DNA of 21,120 bases from a virus. The notes beneath the pieces are model-generated. The model searched no databases and was not told the origin of the DNA. It saw nothing but the letters and a program-made list of their open reading frames with translations. Below are positions 1 to 7,431 of this stretch, piece after piece (position 1 is the first letter of the stretch; each line of letters starts with the position of its first letter). A program made the position numbers and the translations under genes. Location of the stretch: IMG/VR virus record IMGVR_UViG_3300024252_000100, positions 1 to 21,120 of that record. One strand, 5' to 3'.

Positions 1-1
1 T

Positions 2-2368
2 ATGCCTTCAATTACGTACGGTTCTCAAAACTCTGCAATAATTGAAGCATCTGTTACAACTGTAAACGAGTCAAAATTAAATACAGTTTACTTAACAAGA
101 AATTATCAGTCTAAGACTTCTGAAAATAATAAAGTAAAAGCTATATTTGAAGATGAACTTCCTTTAAGAATAGTTCCTGCGCAAGCAAGTATAACAATGT
201 TTGGTTGTCCTTTTGTTAATTTTGCACAATATTTGTTTTTGGACTTTGAAACTGGTACAACTTTAGATAATACATACTTTGTTACTGGCATTAAACATGA
301 TTTGACACCTGGCAAGTTTACGACACAATTGACTTTATCATATGGCGATATTTACGGTAAATATGAAAATATGGCTTCAACCATACAAAAGGCTGTAAAT
401 CAATTTGCAGGATTTGCTTCTTTACCTTCCCAAGACGGTACACCTTCGTCTGAGGCTACCCCATCAGAAGGTGCAACTGTAGAAGAAGTTGCCAAAGATC
501 CAAGTAAAGAGAACACTGGTGCTAAAAAGGCTGTTAAAAATCAAAAAAGAAAGAAGCTTTTAAGCAAAGACAAAGCATCACAAAATATTTATGCGACAAA
601 CGTTTTTACTGTTTACTTTTTTTCTACGTCTGGACAAAACAAGACGACGTCAATATATCCTCTTGAAGCTTCTAATAATCAACGTATTGATGAAAATAGT
701 GTTTCTTCAAGCAATAAAGATCAGCAACGTCAAAGAGTAACAATAAAAAATAACAAAAACATTCTTCAATTTACATCAGCAAATGGTCAAAAAAATAGTG
801 ATTCATTAAAGCCTGATTACATGGCAACGGCAAAGTTTAATAAATTTTACACTAACTTGACATATCTTACTAAACAAGATATTTTAGGTGGTATACAAGT
901 AAAAAATAATAATGTAATATCAGTTAATAATCCTGTAAAAGATGATATTTCCGGGAGAGTTTCGTTAATAGATTTTAGAGATCCTATTTACAACGATAAT
1001 TTTTTCAATAAAGCTTTTTCAATCTATAAAAATCTAATAGATGATACTCCACTAGGTGATCTAAATAAACCAGAAAAACCACATTCAAAAGAAGTGAGTT
1101 TTTCTTACGAAGTTAGTCAATATGATATTTCTGTTAATGTGAAGAATACAAATACAGATGACGTAGTGCAAATACAATATTCAGAGCCACAAAGAAAGAT
1201 TAATCTAACTGGAAAAGAAAGTTTATCTTATTCTGAAAATTGTAAAGTCGCTATTGATATAAGCATTAAACCAAATAAATTAAACACAGGAAGTTTTAAC
1301 TATTTGTATTTTGACCTATTATCTTCACCTTTTTTTATTAATAGACGAGATAAAAAAACAAATAATTTGCATGTTAATTTAGATAAAGCTATAATAGAAT
1401 CAATAAAAGACTTTAAAACCGATATACAACTTTTAAACAAGTATAAATTGTTTAGATATATTACAATGACTGATTCTCTTGGAGTTAAGTTTAAACTTAA
1501 TAATTTCTTTTATAAAAAAGGATCAAAATCTGCAGCTGAAAATAGCATGAAAGCTTTAATATTAAGGGATGATTCTTCAAATCTTTACAAGAAAAAATGG
1601 GCTAACTCTGACATGGATTCTTTGTTTTCTTTTGAATTTAACGCCGGAAATGATCAAGAAGAATTTGAACAAAGAATAAACGGATTAAAACATGAATTAA
1701 TAAATGCTCAAAACATTTTTTTAAAAGAACTTGCTTTAGGGAGCTATTCAAACAAAAGTGTAAACTGTTGTTATAGACAAGAAATAGGAATAAAAAAAAA
1801 AATATCTGTTCAAAGTACAATTAAATCTGAAGTTGGTAAAAAAATATTATACTTTAAAAATTATAAAAAATTTGAAGATTTAGTAAAAAAATATGTAATA
1901 CTCGACATATTTGATTTTAACACACAAAAAGAATTATATTCTCATTCAATTAGTGCTGATGGTGTTACAAACACATCACTGCTTACTAATCTTGATACTT
2001 TTACTGCGGGAATAAATAAAGAACATATATTTGATAATAAATATAAAAGTATAAAAATAAATCAAATATTTTCAGATGTTGATTCTTTGCTTCTTAGAGA
2101 ATTTAAATTTAATACAACACATAGCATGTCATGGAAAGATCATAAAATTAATCTGGTTGATAATGGTGGAGCTATAATAAATAATAAAAAAAACAAGTCA
2201 AACAAGGTTGTAGAATTTTCTGTAATGAGAAAAGCTGCTAAAAAAATTGCGCATATAAATTTTGATAGATGTATGGTAAAAATTTTAGAATTGTTTGTTC
2301 CTTTAGATTGGGATGAATTATATTTTGAAGACAAAAAATTTACAATTAAAAAAGAAGAGCATAAATGA
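2..2368 (+). CDS. Large virion structural protein, baseplate/tail-like (possibly 5'-partial)
   Basis: This is a 788-residue frame whose first ATG is at base 2, so the true start may lie before the window. The first ~130 residues (GCPFVNFAQYLFLDF near 68-82, then TGTTLDN and VTGIKHDLTPGKF) resemble the conserved end domain of phage baseplate or tail structural proteins; this is recalled family resemblance, not a search. Residues ~140-185 form a low-complexity Ser/Pro/Glu then Lys-rich linker (SSEATPSEGATVEE, then KNQKRKK). About 600 Asn/Lys-rich residues follow, with beta-like patterning and no motif I recognise. There is no signal peptide or membrane segment. It probably closes a virion module, because replication genes start right after its stop with their own promoter. 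The structural role is fairly likely; the exact component is unknown. Confidence 0.6.
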   Translation: MPSITYGSQNSAIIEASVTTVNESKLNTVYLTRNYQSKTSENNKVKAIFEDELPLRIVPAQASITMFGCPFVNFAQYLFLDFETGTTLDNTYFVTGIKHDLTPGKFTTQLTLSYGDIYGKYENMASTIQKAVNQFAGFASLPSQDGTPSSEATPSEGATVEEVAKDPSKENTGAKKAVKNQKRKKLLSKDKASQNIYATNVFTVYFFSTSGQNKTTSIYPLEASNNQRIDENSVSSSNKDQQRQRVTIKNNKNILQFTSANGQKNSDSLKPDYMATAKFNKFYTNLTYLTKQDILGGIQVKNNNVISVNNPVKDDISGRVSLIDFRDPIYNDNFFNKAFSIYKNLIDDTPLGDLNKPEKPHSKEVSFSYEVSQYDISVNVKNTNTDDVVQIQYSEPQRKINLTGKESLSYSENCKVAIDISIKPNKLNTGSFNYLYFDLLSSPFFINRRDKKTNNLHVNLDKAIIESIKDFKTDIQLLNKYKLFRYITMTDSLGVKFKLNNFFYKKGSKSAAENSMKALILRDDSSNLYKKKWANSDMDSLFSFEFNAGNDQEEFEQRINGLKHELINAQNIFLKELALGSYSNKSVNCCYRQEIGIKKKISVQSTIKSEVGKKILYFKNYKKFEDLVKKYVILDIFDFNTQKELYSHSISADGVTNTSLLTNLDTFTAGINKEHIFDNKYKSIKINQIFSDVDSLLLREFKFNTTHSMSWKDHKINLVDNGGAIINNKKNKSNKVVEFSVMRKAAKKIAHINFDRCMVKILELFVPLDWDELYFEDKKFTIKKEEHK

Positions 2369-2370
2369 CG

Positions 2371-2398
2371 TGTAAATATTTTAAATAGATTATACAAT
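2371..2398 (+). promoter_or_regulatory. Promoter, TGTAAA-N16-TACAAT, before the polymerase gene
   Basis: TGTAAA (2371-2376) and TACAAT (2393-2398) are 16 bases apart, the same architecture as the other promoters in this window. It starts two bases after the stop codon of the virion gene. The expected transcript start is near 2404-2406, on top of the polymerase ATG at 2405. The mRNA would therefore be leaderless, or translation would start further in. Confidence 0.6.
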
Positions 2399-2404
2399 AT
2401 AGGT

Positions 2405-3445
2405 ATGAGTAATATATACAATCTGTTTAAAATAAATAATTTAAGTCAATATGACAAGTATACGAAGATGTTTAACAATAAAGTGGTAGACATGAATCTT
2501 CTTTTGCCTGAGCATATTACAAGTGATTATGAAGCTGACTTAGAAAATACTTTAGCTATCTTAAAAAAGAAAGATATATCATGTTATAGTGATAAAGTAA
2601 AAAATTATAAAGAGTTGTTTAAAGCCTTGAAAAGAGCAAAAATAAATTTGCTTTACTATAAGACCATATTAAGCATAGAAAAAAATAGCACAGTAAAATC
2701 TACATTATTGTCATTTAAACCTGTTAATGGTTATGCTAATTTAGCTAAATATGAAATGTTCAAAACAATTACAGGTAGACTTGTAAACAAAGAAAGTTCA
2801 AGAATATTAACACTTCCTTCAAAGTATAGAAAAATTTTTGAAAGTCTCTGGGGAAATGAAGGAAAAATTATTAGTATAGACTTTAAAACATTAGAGCCAA
2901 GGATTGCAAGAAAGTTAAACGGGCAAAAATCAAGTAATGATATATACGAAGAACTTTCTAATGACTTAGACTACAAGGTAGATCGATCAATTATTAAAAG
3001 AGCAGTAATATCTATATTGTACGGATCAAATGCACCTTTAAAAGAACTAAGTAAAGAAAGAAGTGATGCAGTTTTATCAGCAGTGAAAGATTATTTTAAT
3101 CTTGATAGTTTGTTAAGAATTGCAGATAATTGTGAAAACAGAGAATATAGAATAAACTATTTTGGAAGACCGTTACATAATTTAGATGAAACAAACAATA
3201 ACAAGATAATAAATAATTTGATACAATCATCAGCAGTTGATGTTGCATTGACTTATTTTTATAATTTAGTTAAAACATTAGACACTGATATGTGTAGACC
3301 TTTATTTATTATACACGATGCAATTGTATTTGATGTTAAATTAGATTATTTAGAAAAATTAAAAATAGAAGTAGAAAAAGGATATGATTGTCAAAAACTT
3401 GGTAATTTTCCTTTAGAATTAACTAACCTTTTTAAGGAACAATAA
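2405..3445 (+). CDS. Minimal family A DNA polymerase (palm and fingers only)
   Basis: This 346-residue protein carries the family A polymerase core and nothing else: no 3'-5' or 5'-3' exonuclease domain and a short thumb. Visible motifs are TGRL (123-126), motif A ISIDFKTLEPRIAR with D159 and E164, motif B with R194, K198, Y206 and G207 at the family's spacing, NYFGRP (251-256), a Q274/D279 helix equivalent to the QGTAAD helix of Pol I, and motif C IIHDAIVFDV with D305. Two positions differ: the second motif C acidic residue is Ala306, and the fingers residue that is Phe or Tyr in most relatives is Ile202. Both catalytic aspartates remain, so it is probably active. The 5' exonuclease is a separate gene downstream. 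ATG 2405 has little Shine-Dalgarno and lies at the predicted transcript start; Met22 (2468) and Met30 (2492) are alternatives. Confidence 0.85.
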   Translation: MSNIYNLFKINNLSQYDKYTKMFNNKVVDMNLLLPEHITSDYEADLENTLAILKKKDISCYSDKVKNYKELFKALKRAKINLLYYKTILSIEKNSTVKSTLLSFKPVNGYANLAKYEMFKTITGRLVNKESSRILTLPSKYRKIFESLWGNEGKIISIDFKTLEPRIARKLNGQKSSNDIYEELSNDLDYKVDRSIIKRAVISILYGSNAPLKELSKERSDAVLSAVKDYFNLDSLLRIADNCENREYRINYFGRPLHNLDETNNNKIINNLIQSSAVDVALTYFYNLVKTLDTDMCRPLFIIHDAIVFDVKLDYLEKLKIEVEKGYDCQKLGNFPLELTNLFKEQ

Positions 3446-3446
3446 A

Positions 3447-4052
3447 ATGTATAAAGAGAGAGATATTGAAAACCTTTGGCTAAAATATGAAAAGCTTTTA
3501 AGCAACGTTAAATCTGTAGGTATTGATAAGTTGCTTGAAGAGTTTGGACAAAGAATAATAGAGTCATCTTATTCGCAAAGAGACAAAGAAGTGTTTTGTG
3601 GAATTGCTGGAAACGTAGAGTATTCTTTGACTTTAGCAAAAAATGCAAATGCTATATGCAAAGCTTTAAACTATGATATTAATAGCAGTTCAATTATAAA
3701 ATGTGCTTTATTGTCAATTTTAGGTAGAGTAGGAACTCAATTTGAAGACAGACTTAAAGAATCAGAATCTGAGTGGCATAGAGAAAAGCTTGGTCAATAC
3801 TATGAATGGAACGAATCTTGTCCTAAGTATTCTATTAATCACATGACGTTATATCACCTACAGCGATTTGGCGTTAACTTGTTATGGGATGAATTTGAAG
3901 CTTTATCTCTTTTAAAAGACATGTCAAGTGAAGACAACAAGTTTTACGGTATGCACAAATCAAGATTATCAGTTGTCTTAAATTTAGCACATGAAGCGAC
4001 TATTAAAGACGAGTTAGATAAAATTAAAGGTGTATATACTGTACCATTCTAA
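3447..4052 (+). CDS. HD-domain-like phage protein with its metal-binding residues lost
   Basis: A 201-residue protein whose ATG follows the polymerase stop by one base, with AAGGAA (3434-3439) as ribosome binding site. The pattern matches the small HD-superfamily proteins common in large phages: an N-terminal helix, GNVEYSLTLAKNA (55-67), LLSILGRVG (88-96), WHREKLGQYYEWN (110-122), HMTLYHLQRFGV (132-143) and a final helix. In active relatives the first block carries VEHSL and the second HDLGK. Here the first His is Tyr59, the HD pair is Ser90-Ile91, and the last metal Asp is not evident (NLAHEAT). The fold seems kept and phosphohydrolase chemistry lost. Position next to the polymerase suggests a role with nucleotides or the replisome, but this is inference. 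Confidence 0.6.
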   Translation: MYKERDIENLWLKYEKLLSNVKSVGIDKLLEEFGQRIIESSYSQRDKEVFCGIAGNVEYSLTLAKNANAICKALNYDINSSSIIKCALLSILGRVGTQFEDRLKESESEWHREKLGQYYEWNESCPKYSINHMTLYHLQRFGVNLLWDEFEALSLLKDMSSEDNKFYGMHKSRLSVVLNLAHEATIKDELDKIKGVYTVPF

Positions 4053-4076
4053 TAATTACGTTAAAGGAGAAGTTAT

Positions 4077-4286
4077 ATGTATATAGATCTTTATTATAAC
4101 GTTCTTGAAAAGTTAAGTCAACTTTCTGAAACAAATAAACATGTTGAACCTGACGATGAAGTTCAAGAGCACGCAATTGCAGGTATGGCTTTGCCTCTTG
4201 GTCATTCTCCAGAAACTATTAATAACAAATCTAACAAGAAGAAAAAGAAGAAAAAGAGAACAAAATCTCCATCTGATCATTTATAA
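4077..4286 (+). CDS. Small unknown protein with a poly-lysine tail
   Basis: A 69-residue protein with a strong ribosome binding site (AAAGGAGA, 4063-4070) ahead of ATG 4077. The N-terminal half is predicted helical (MYIDLYYNVLEKLSQL). The middle is acidic then hydrophobic (EPDDEVQEHAIAGMALPLGH). The end is a basic stretch, NKKKKKKKRTKS. I do not recognise a family. A basic disordered tail suggests nucleic-acid or polyanion binding, but that is only composition. It is the last gene before the long ssb operon, and no clear terminator follows. Confidence 0.6.
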   Translation: MYIDLYYNVLEKLSQLSETNKHVEPDDEVQEHAIAGMALPLGHSPETINNKSNKKKKKKKRTKSPSDHL

Positions 4287-4327
4287 GTTATTAAAATTAT
4301 TAAAATAAAATTAAAAATTAAATTATG

Positions 4328-4355
4328 TGTAAATTTGGTCCATTCATGGTATAAT
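4328..4355 (+). promoter_or_regulatory. Promoter, TGTAAA-N16-TATAAT with extended -10, driving the ssb operon
   Basis: TGTAAA (4328-4333, in the wider GTGTAAA) and a perfect TATAAT (4350-4355) are 16 bases apart, and TGG before the -10 makes it an extended -10. It lies in the only sizeable gap before the replication operon. The expected transcript start is about 4362, giving an ssb leader of roughly 77 bases. Confidence 0.75.
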
Positions 4356-4361
4356 ATGAAA

Positions 4362-4438
4362 CATGATTGGCCAACAAAACAAACAAAAAATAAATATTGC
4401 CAATTAAAAATTAAACAATTAGGAAGGAAAATTTAACT
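4362..4438 (+). promoter_or_regulatory. A-rich ssb leader with a small hairpin, possible autoregulation site
   Basis: The leader is very A-rich and poor in G between about 4373 and 4420. ATTGGC (4366-4371) can pair with GCCAAT (4399-4404), leaving a 27-base A-rich loop, and the ribosome site AGGAAGG (4421-4427) is single-stranded downstream. In T4, gp32 represses its own mRNA by binding an unstructured AU-rich leader next to a folded element. This leader has the same ingredients; autoregulation here is inference. Confidence 0.35.
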
Positions 4439-5239
4439 ATGGCTATTGATCTCGCAGCAATCCGAAAGAAACTTGGACAACTTAGTGGACAGAATTCTAA
4501 GAAAAACGTTATGTGGCGACCAGAGGAAGGTGCAGAAACAACTGTTCGACTTATGGCTTACCCCGATAATGACGGACAGCCTTTTAAGGAACTAATGTTC
4601 TATTATAACATTGGTACAAATCGTGGTCTTCTTTCACCTTACCAATTTGGCAAACCGGATCCTATCCAAGAGCTTATTACAAAGCTTCGTGATGAAGGTT
4701 CTAAAGAGTCTTACGAGTTGGCAAAGAAATTATATCCAAAGATGAGATGTTATGCACCAGTTGTTGTGCGTGGTGAAGAAGAAAAAGGTGTAAGACTTTG
4801 GGCATTTGGAAAAACTGTTTACCAGTCGCTTCTTAATTACATGCTTGACGAAGACTATGGCGACATTACAGATCCTCTCGAAGGAAGAGATGTAAGAGTT
4901 AGTTGTCAAAAAAATCCTGGCCAGCAATGGGCAACAACAGACGTAAGACCTCGAGGAAAAGACACAGCATTATCAGGAGATTCTGCAAAGTCAAAACAGT
5001 GGTTAGATAGCATTCCAGATGTCAATGACTTGTTTGAGCTTAAGTCTTACGAAGAGCTTGAAGGAATTATTAACGAGTGGTTAAATGGAGACGACGAAGA
5101 TGATCAAAAAGAAACAACCCGAGGTGGCAGTAGCTTTAAGAACAATTCTACACAGTCAAAGAGTGATGATTCACCAGATGCTATTGCAGGTAAATATAGT
5201 TCTATTGATGACGCATTTGCTGATCTTGAAGGACTATAA
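4439..5239 (+). CDS. ssb: gp32-like single-stranded DNA binding protein
   Basis: This 266-residue protein fits the T4 gp32 class of phage SSBs. Residues 1-25 are a basic N-terminal segment (IRKKLGQLSGQ) of the type used for cooperative self-association. Residues ~25-165 form the DNA-binding core, with KLYPKMRCYAPVVV (97-110) and GVRLWAFGKTVYQSLL (117-132), phrases typical of marine T4-like SSBs. After ~215 comes an acidic, Ser/Asn-rich tail (NGDDEDDQ) ending DDAFADLEGL, the usual docking tail for replication and recombination partners. I see no clear zinc-binding cluster like that of T4 gp32. Arginine is coded mostly by CGN here, whereas neighbours mostly use AGA, which suggests selection for high expression. 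Ribosome site AGGAAGG is at 4421-4427. It heads the operon and ends 10 bases before recA. Confidence 0.85.
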   Translation: MAIDLAAIRKKLGQLSGQNSKKNVMWRPEEGAETTVRLMAYPDNDGQPFKELMFYYNIGTNRGLLSPYQFGKPDPIQELITKLRDEGSKESYELAKKLYPKMRCYAPVVVRGEEEKGVRLWAFGKTVYQSLLNYMLDEDYGDITDPLEGRDVRVSCQKNPGQQWATTDVRPRGKDTALSGDSAKSKQWLDSIPDVNDLFELKSYEELEGIINEWLNGDDEDDQKETTRGGSSFKNNSTQSKSDDSPDAIAGKYSSIDDAFADLEGL

Positions 5240-5249
5240 GGAGTAGACT

Positions 5250-6458
5250 GTGGCAAAGAAGAAAGAAGTTAAAAAGGAAAAAGCACCTTTAGATGACTTT
5301 ACTTCTGATCTTATTAAGTCACTTAATAAAGAAAGAGGTAATAGAGTTGCTTATAATCTGAGTACAGACGATTCACCTACACATGTTAAAAGATGGATAA
5401 GTACAGGATCAAAACAGTTAGACTATATTATTGCTAATCAAAAGAATGGAGGTCTACCTGAAGGTAGAATTGTAGAAATATTTGGGCCTCCTTCTATTGG
5501 AAAGTCACATATTGCAACACAGATTGCAAGATCAACTCAACAAATGGGTGGAATTGTAGTTTATATAGATACCGAAAATGCAACGTCTGTTGAAAACTTA
5601 AGAATGCTTGGTGTAGACATATCAAGAAGATTTGTTTATGTTGACACGCATTGTACAGAAGAAGTATTGTCAATTGCAGAAAGCACTGTTATTAAAGCGA
5701 AAGCAATGGATAAAGATGTACCAGTTACAATCATATGGGACTCAGTTGCAGCAACATCTCCAAAAGCTGAGCTTATAGGTGATTATGATAAAGAAAGCAT
5801 TGGTCTTCAAGCACGTGCTATTTCTAAAGGAATGAGAAAGATTACTGGAGTTATTGCAAACGAAAAAGTTCTTATGGTTTGTTTAAATCAAATTAGAACT
5901 AAAGTAGGCGTAATGTACGGTGATCCTACTACTACTCCTGGCGGAATGGCAATACCTTTTCACAGTTCTGTTAGAATTAAGTTAGGAGCAGGTTCTCAAA
6001 TCTTAAACAAAGACAAAGAGCCCATTGGAATTAATGTATCTGCAAAGACAATTAAAAATAAAGTTTCAGCACCTTTTAGAACATGTAATTTTGAAATTCA
6101 CTTTGGCAAAGGTATTAAAGAACATGAACAAATATTCGATTTGCTTCGAAAACATGGCTCTGAAGTTTGTAATGGTTATACAGTAGAAGTAGGAGGTAAT
6201 GGTGCATGGAAGCATTTAGAAGTTTATGACTCTCAAGGTGAACAAATTATAGAAAAGAAATTCTATAAAGCAGACTTTGGTGAAATAATTTCACATCCAG
6301 AGTACGGAAATTATATTGACATGTTGCTTGAAAAAGCGATGATTAGAAAAAACGAAGTAGAAGAACCTAATATTGATCCTGAAAGTTATACAGATATACA
6401 AGCAATAGCTGATCACTTAATGGACAATGATGATAATGCGTTTGAAGAATTAAAGTAA
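5250..6458 (+). CDS. recA: RecA/UvsX-family recombinase
   Basis: A 402-residue ATP-dependent strand-exchange protein. After a lysine-rich start and linker, the core shows Walker A GPPSIGKS (79-86), catalytic Glu in IDTEN (106-110), Walker B VTIIWDS (159-165) and a RecA-like loop 2 region starting LNQIRTKVGVMYGDP (212-226) and continuing TTTPGG. That loop is closer to bacterial RecA than to T4 UvsX, though it does the UvsX job in this gene set. The C-terminal ~120 residues end in an acidic stretch (DNDDNAFEELK). The start is GTG at 5250, supported by AAGGAG (5238-5243), which overlaps the ssb stop codon and implies translational coupling. It would act with the SSB in recombination-dependent replication and repair. 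Confidence 0.9.
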   Translation: MAKKKEVKKEKAPLDDFTSDLIKSLNKERGNRVAYNLSTDDSPTHVKRWISTGSKQLDYIIANQKNGGLPEGRIVEIFGPPSIGKSHIATQIARSTQQMGGIVVYIDTENATSVENLRMLGVDISRRFVYVDTHCTEEVLSIAESTVIKAKAMDKDVPVTIIWDSVAATSPKAELIGDYDKESIGLQARAISKGMRKITGVIANEKVLMVCLNQIRTKVGVMYGDPTTTPGGMAIPFHSSVRIKLGAGSQILNKDKEPIGINVSAKTIKNKVSAPFRTCNFEIHFGKGIKEHEQIFDLLRKHGSEVCNGYTVEVGGNGAWKHLEVYDSQGEQIIEKKFYKADFGEIISHPEYGNYIDMLLEKAMIRKNEVEEPNIDPESYTDIQAIADHLMDNDDNAFEELK

Positions 6459-6465
6459 TAACATT

Positions 6466-7425
6466 ATGAACGAGCCTGTCATTTACATTGACGGCTTAAA
6501 TGTATTTATGAGACACTTTGCTGCCAATCCAGCTAAGTCATTAAATGGACAGCTGTGTGGTGGCATTTTTGGTATGTTAAGAAATATACAACATCTCTCT
6601 GAAAGATTTAAGCCACAAAAAATAATAGTTGTTTGGGAAGGTGGCGGTTCTTTTAGAAGAAGAGCTGTTGACCCAGATTATAAAAACAGGAGAAGACCTG
6701 TACGTTTAAATAGAAGTGAATATCATGATGACATTCCTGATACTACTAACAATAGAGACTGGCAACTTAAGACTCTTGTAAAGATTTTATATAAAACACC
6801 TGTTACACAAGTTTATGTAAATGATTGTGAAGCTGATGATGTTATTTCTTATTTAACAAAAACAAAAAAAGTAATATTTCAAAAAATAATTGCTACATCT
6901 GACAAAGATTATTATCAGTTAATTGATGAACAAACAAAAATCTGGTCACCTAATAAAAAAATATTGATTGATGAAAAATATGTATTAGAAAAGTGGGGAA
7001 TTACTCCACAAAATTTTTGTACAGCAAGATGTTTCGCAGGAGATCAGAGTGACGGTATTAAAGGTGTCAAAGGAGCAGGCTTAAAAGTAATGCTTAAAAG
7101 ATTTCCAGATTTAGGTGTGTGTAAATTTTTATCTCATCATGATATAATAAATGAAGCCAAAGATAATATTCAAAACGGCAGCAATTTAAAGTTATTTGAA
7201 AATATTATTGCAGGACAAAACGATATTGATAAAAACTGGAAGCTAATGTATTTAGATTCTGCGATGTTAAGTGCTGATCAAATCAAAAAAATAAACTTTC
7301 AAATAGAACAAAAAGAAGAAAAACTAAATAAATTTGAATTGCTTAAGTTACTAAATAAAAATGGTTTAAACGGATTTGATATTCACACGTTTTTATTAAC
7401 AATTAAATCAACACTAAGGACATAA
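6466..7425 (+). CDS. 5'-3' exonuclease of the FEN / Pol I N-terminal family
   Basis: A 319-residue flap-endonuclease-type nuclease, of the family of T4 RNase H and the N-terminal domain of Pol I, which removes RNA primers and 5' flaps using two metal ions. Acidic residues are in place: YIDGLNVF with D9, CEADDVISYL with E122, D124 and D125, ATSDKDYYQLI with D146 and D148, and FAGDQSDGIKGV with D193 and D196. A helix-hairpin-helix follows (GIKGVKGAGLKVMLKRFP, 197-214). A basic stretch at 63-82 (FRRR, NRRRPVR) fits the arch that grips single-stranded flaps. ATG 6466 lies 7 bases after the recA stop with only a weak ribosome site, so coupling is likely. It supplies the activity missing from the stripped-down polymerase. 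A promoter-like motif lies inside its 3' third. Confidence 0.85.
   Translation: MNEPVIYIDGLNVFMRHFAANPAKSLNGQLCGGIFGMLRNIQHLSERFKPQKIIVVWEGGGSFRRRAVDPDYKNRRRPVRLNRSEYHDDIPDTTNNRDWQLKTLVKILYKTPVTQVYVNDCEADDVISYLTKTKKVIFQKIIATSDKDYYQLIDEQTKIWSPNKKILIDEKYVLEKWGITPQNFCTARCFAGDQSDGIKGVKGAGLKVMLKRFPDLGVCKFLSHHDIINEAKDNIQNGSNLKLFENIIAGQNDIDKNWKLMYLDSAMLSADQIKKINFQIEQKEEKLNKFELLKLLNKNGLNGFDIHTFLLTIKSTLRT
7120..7148 (+). promoter_or_regulatory. Candidate internal promoter, TGTAAA-N17-TATAAT
   Basis: Inside the exonuclease gene, GTGTGTAAA ends at 7125 and TATAAT lies at 7143-7148, a 17-base spacer, with TGA making an extended -10. It could add transcription to helicase, dut and the reductase. The spacing is one base longer than in the main set and it is within coding sequence, so chance is possible. 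Confidence 0.4.
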
Positions 7426-7431
7426 AATTAA

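Noticed and set aside
4287-4327. Repeated ATTAAAA units after the small lysine-rich gene as a terminator
   Set aside because: No G/C-containing stem and no defined hairpin; simple AT-rich spacer.
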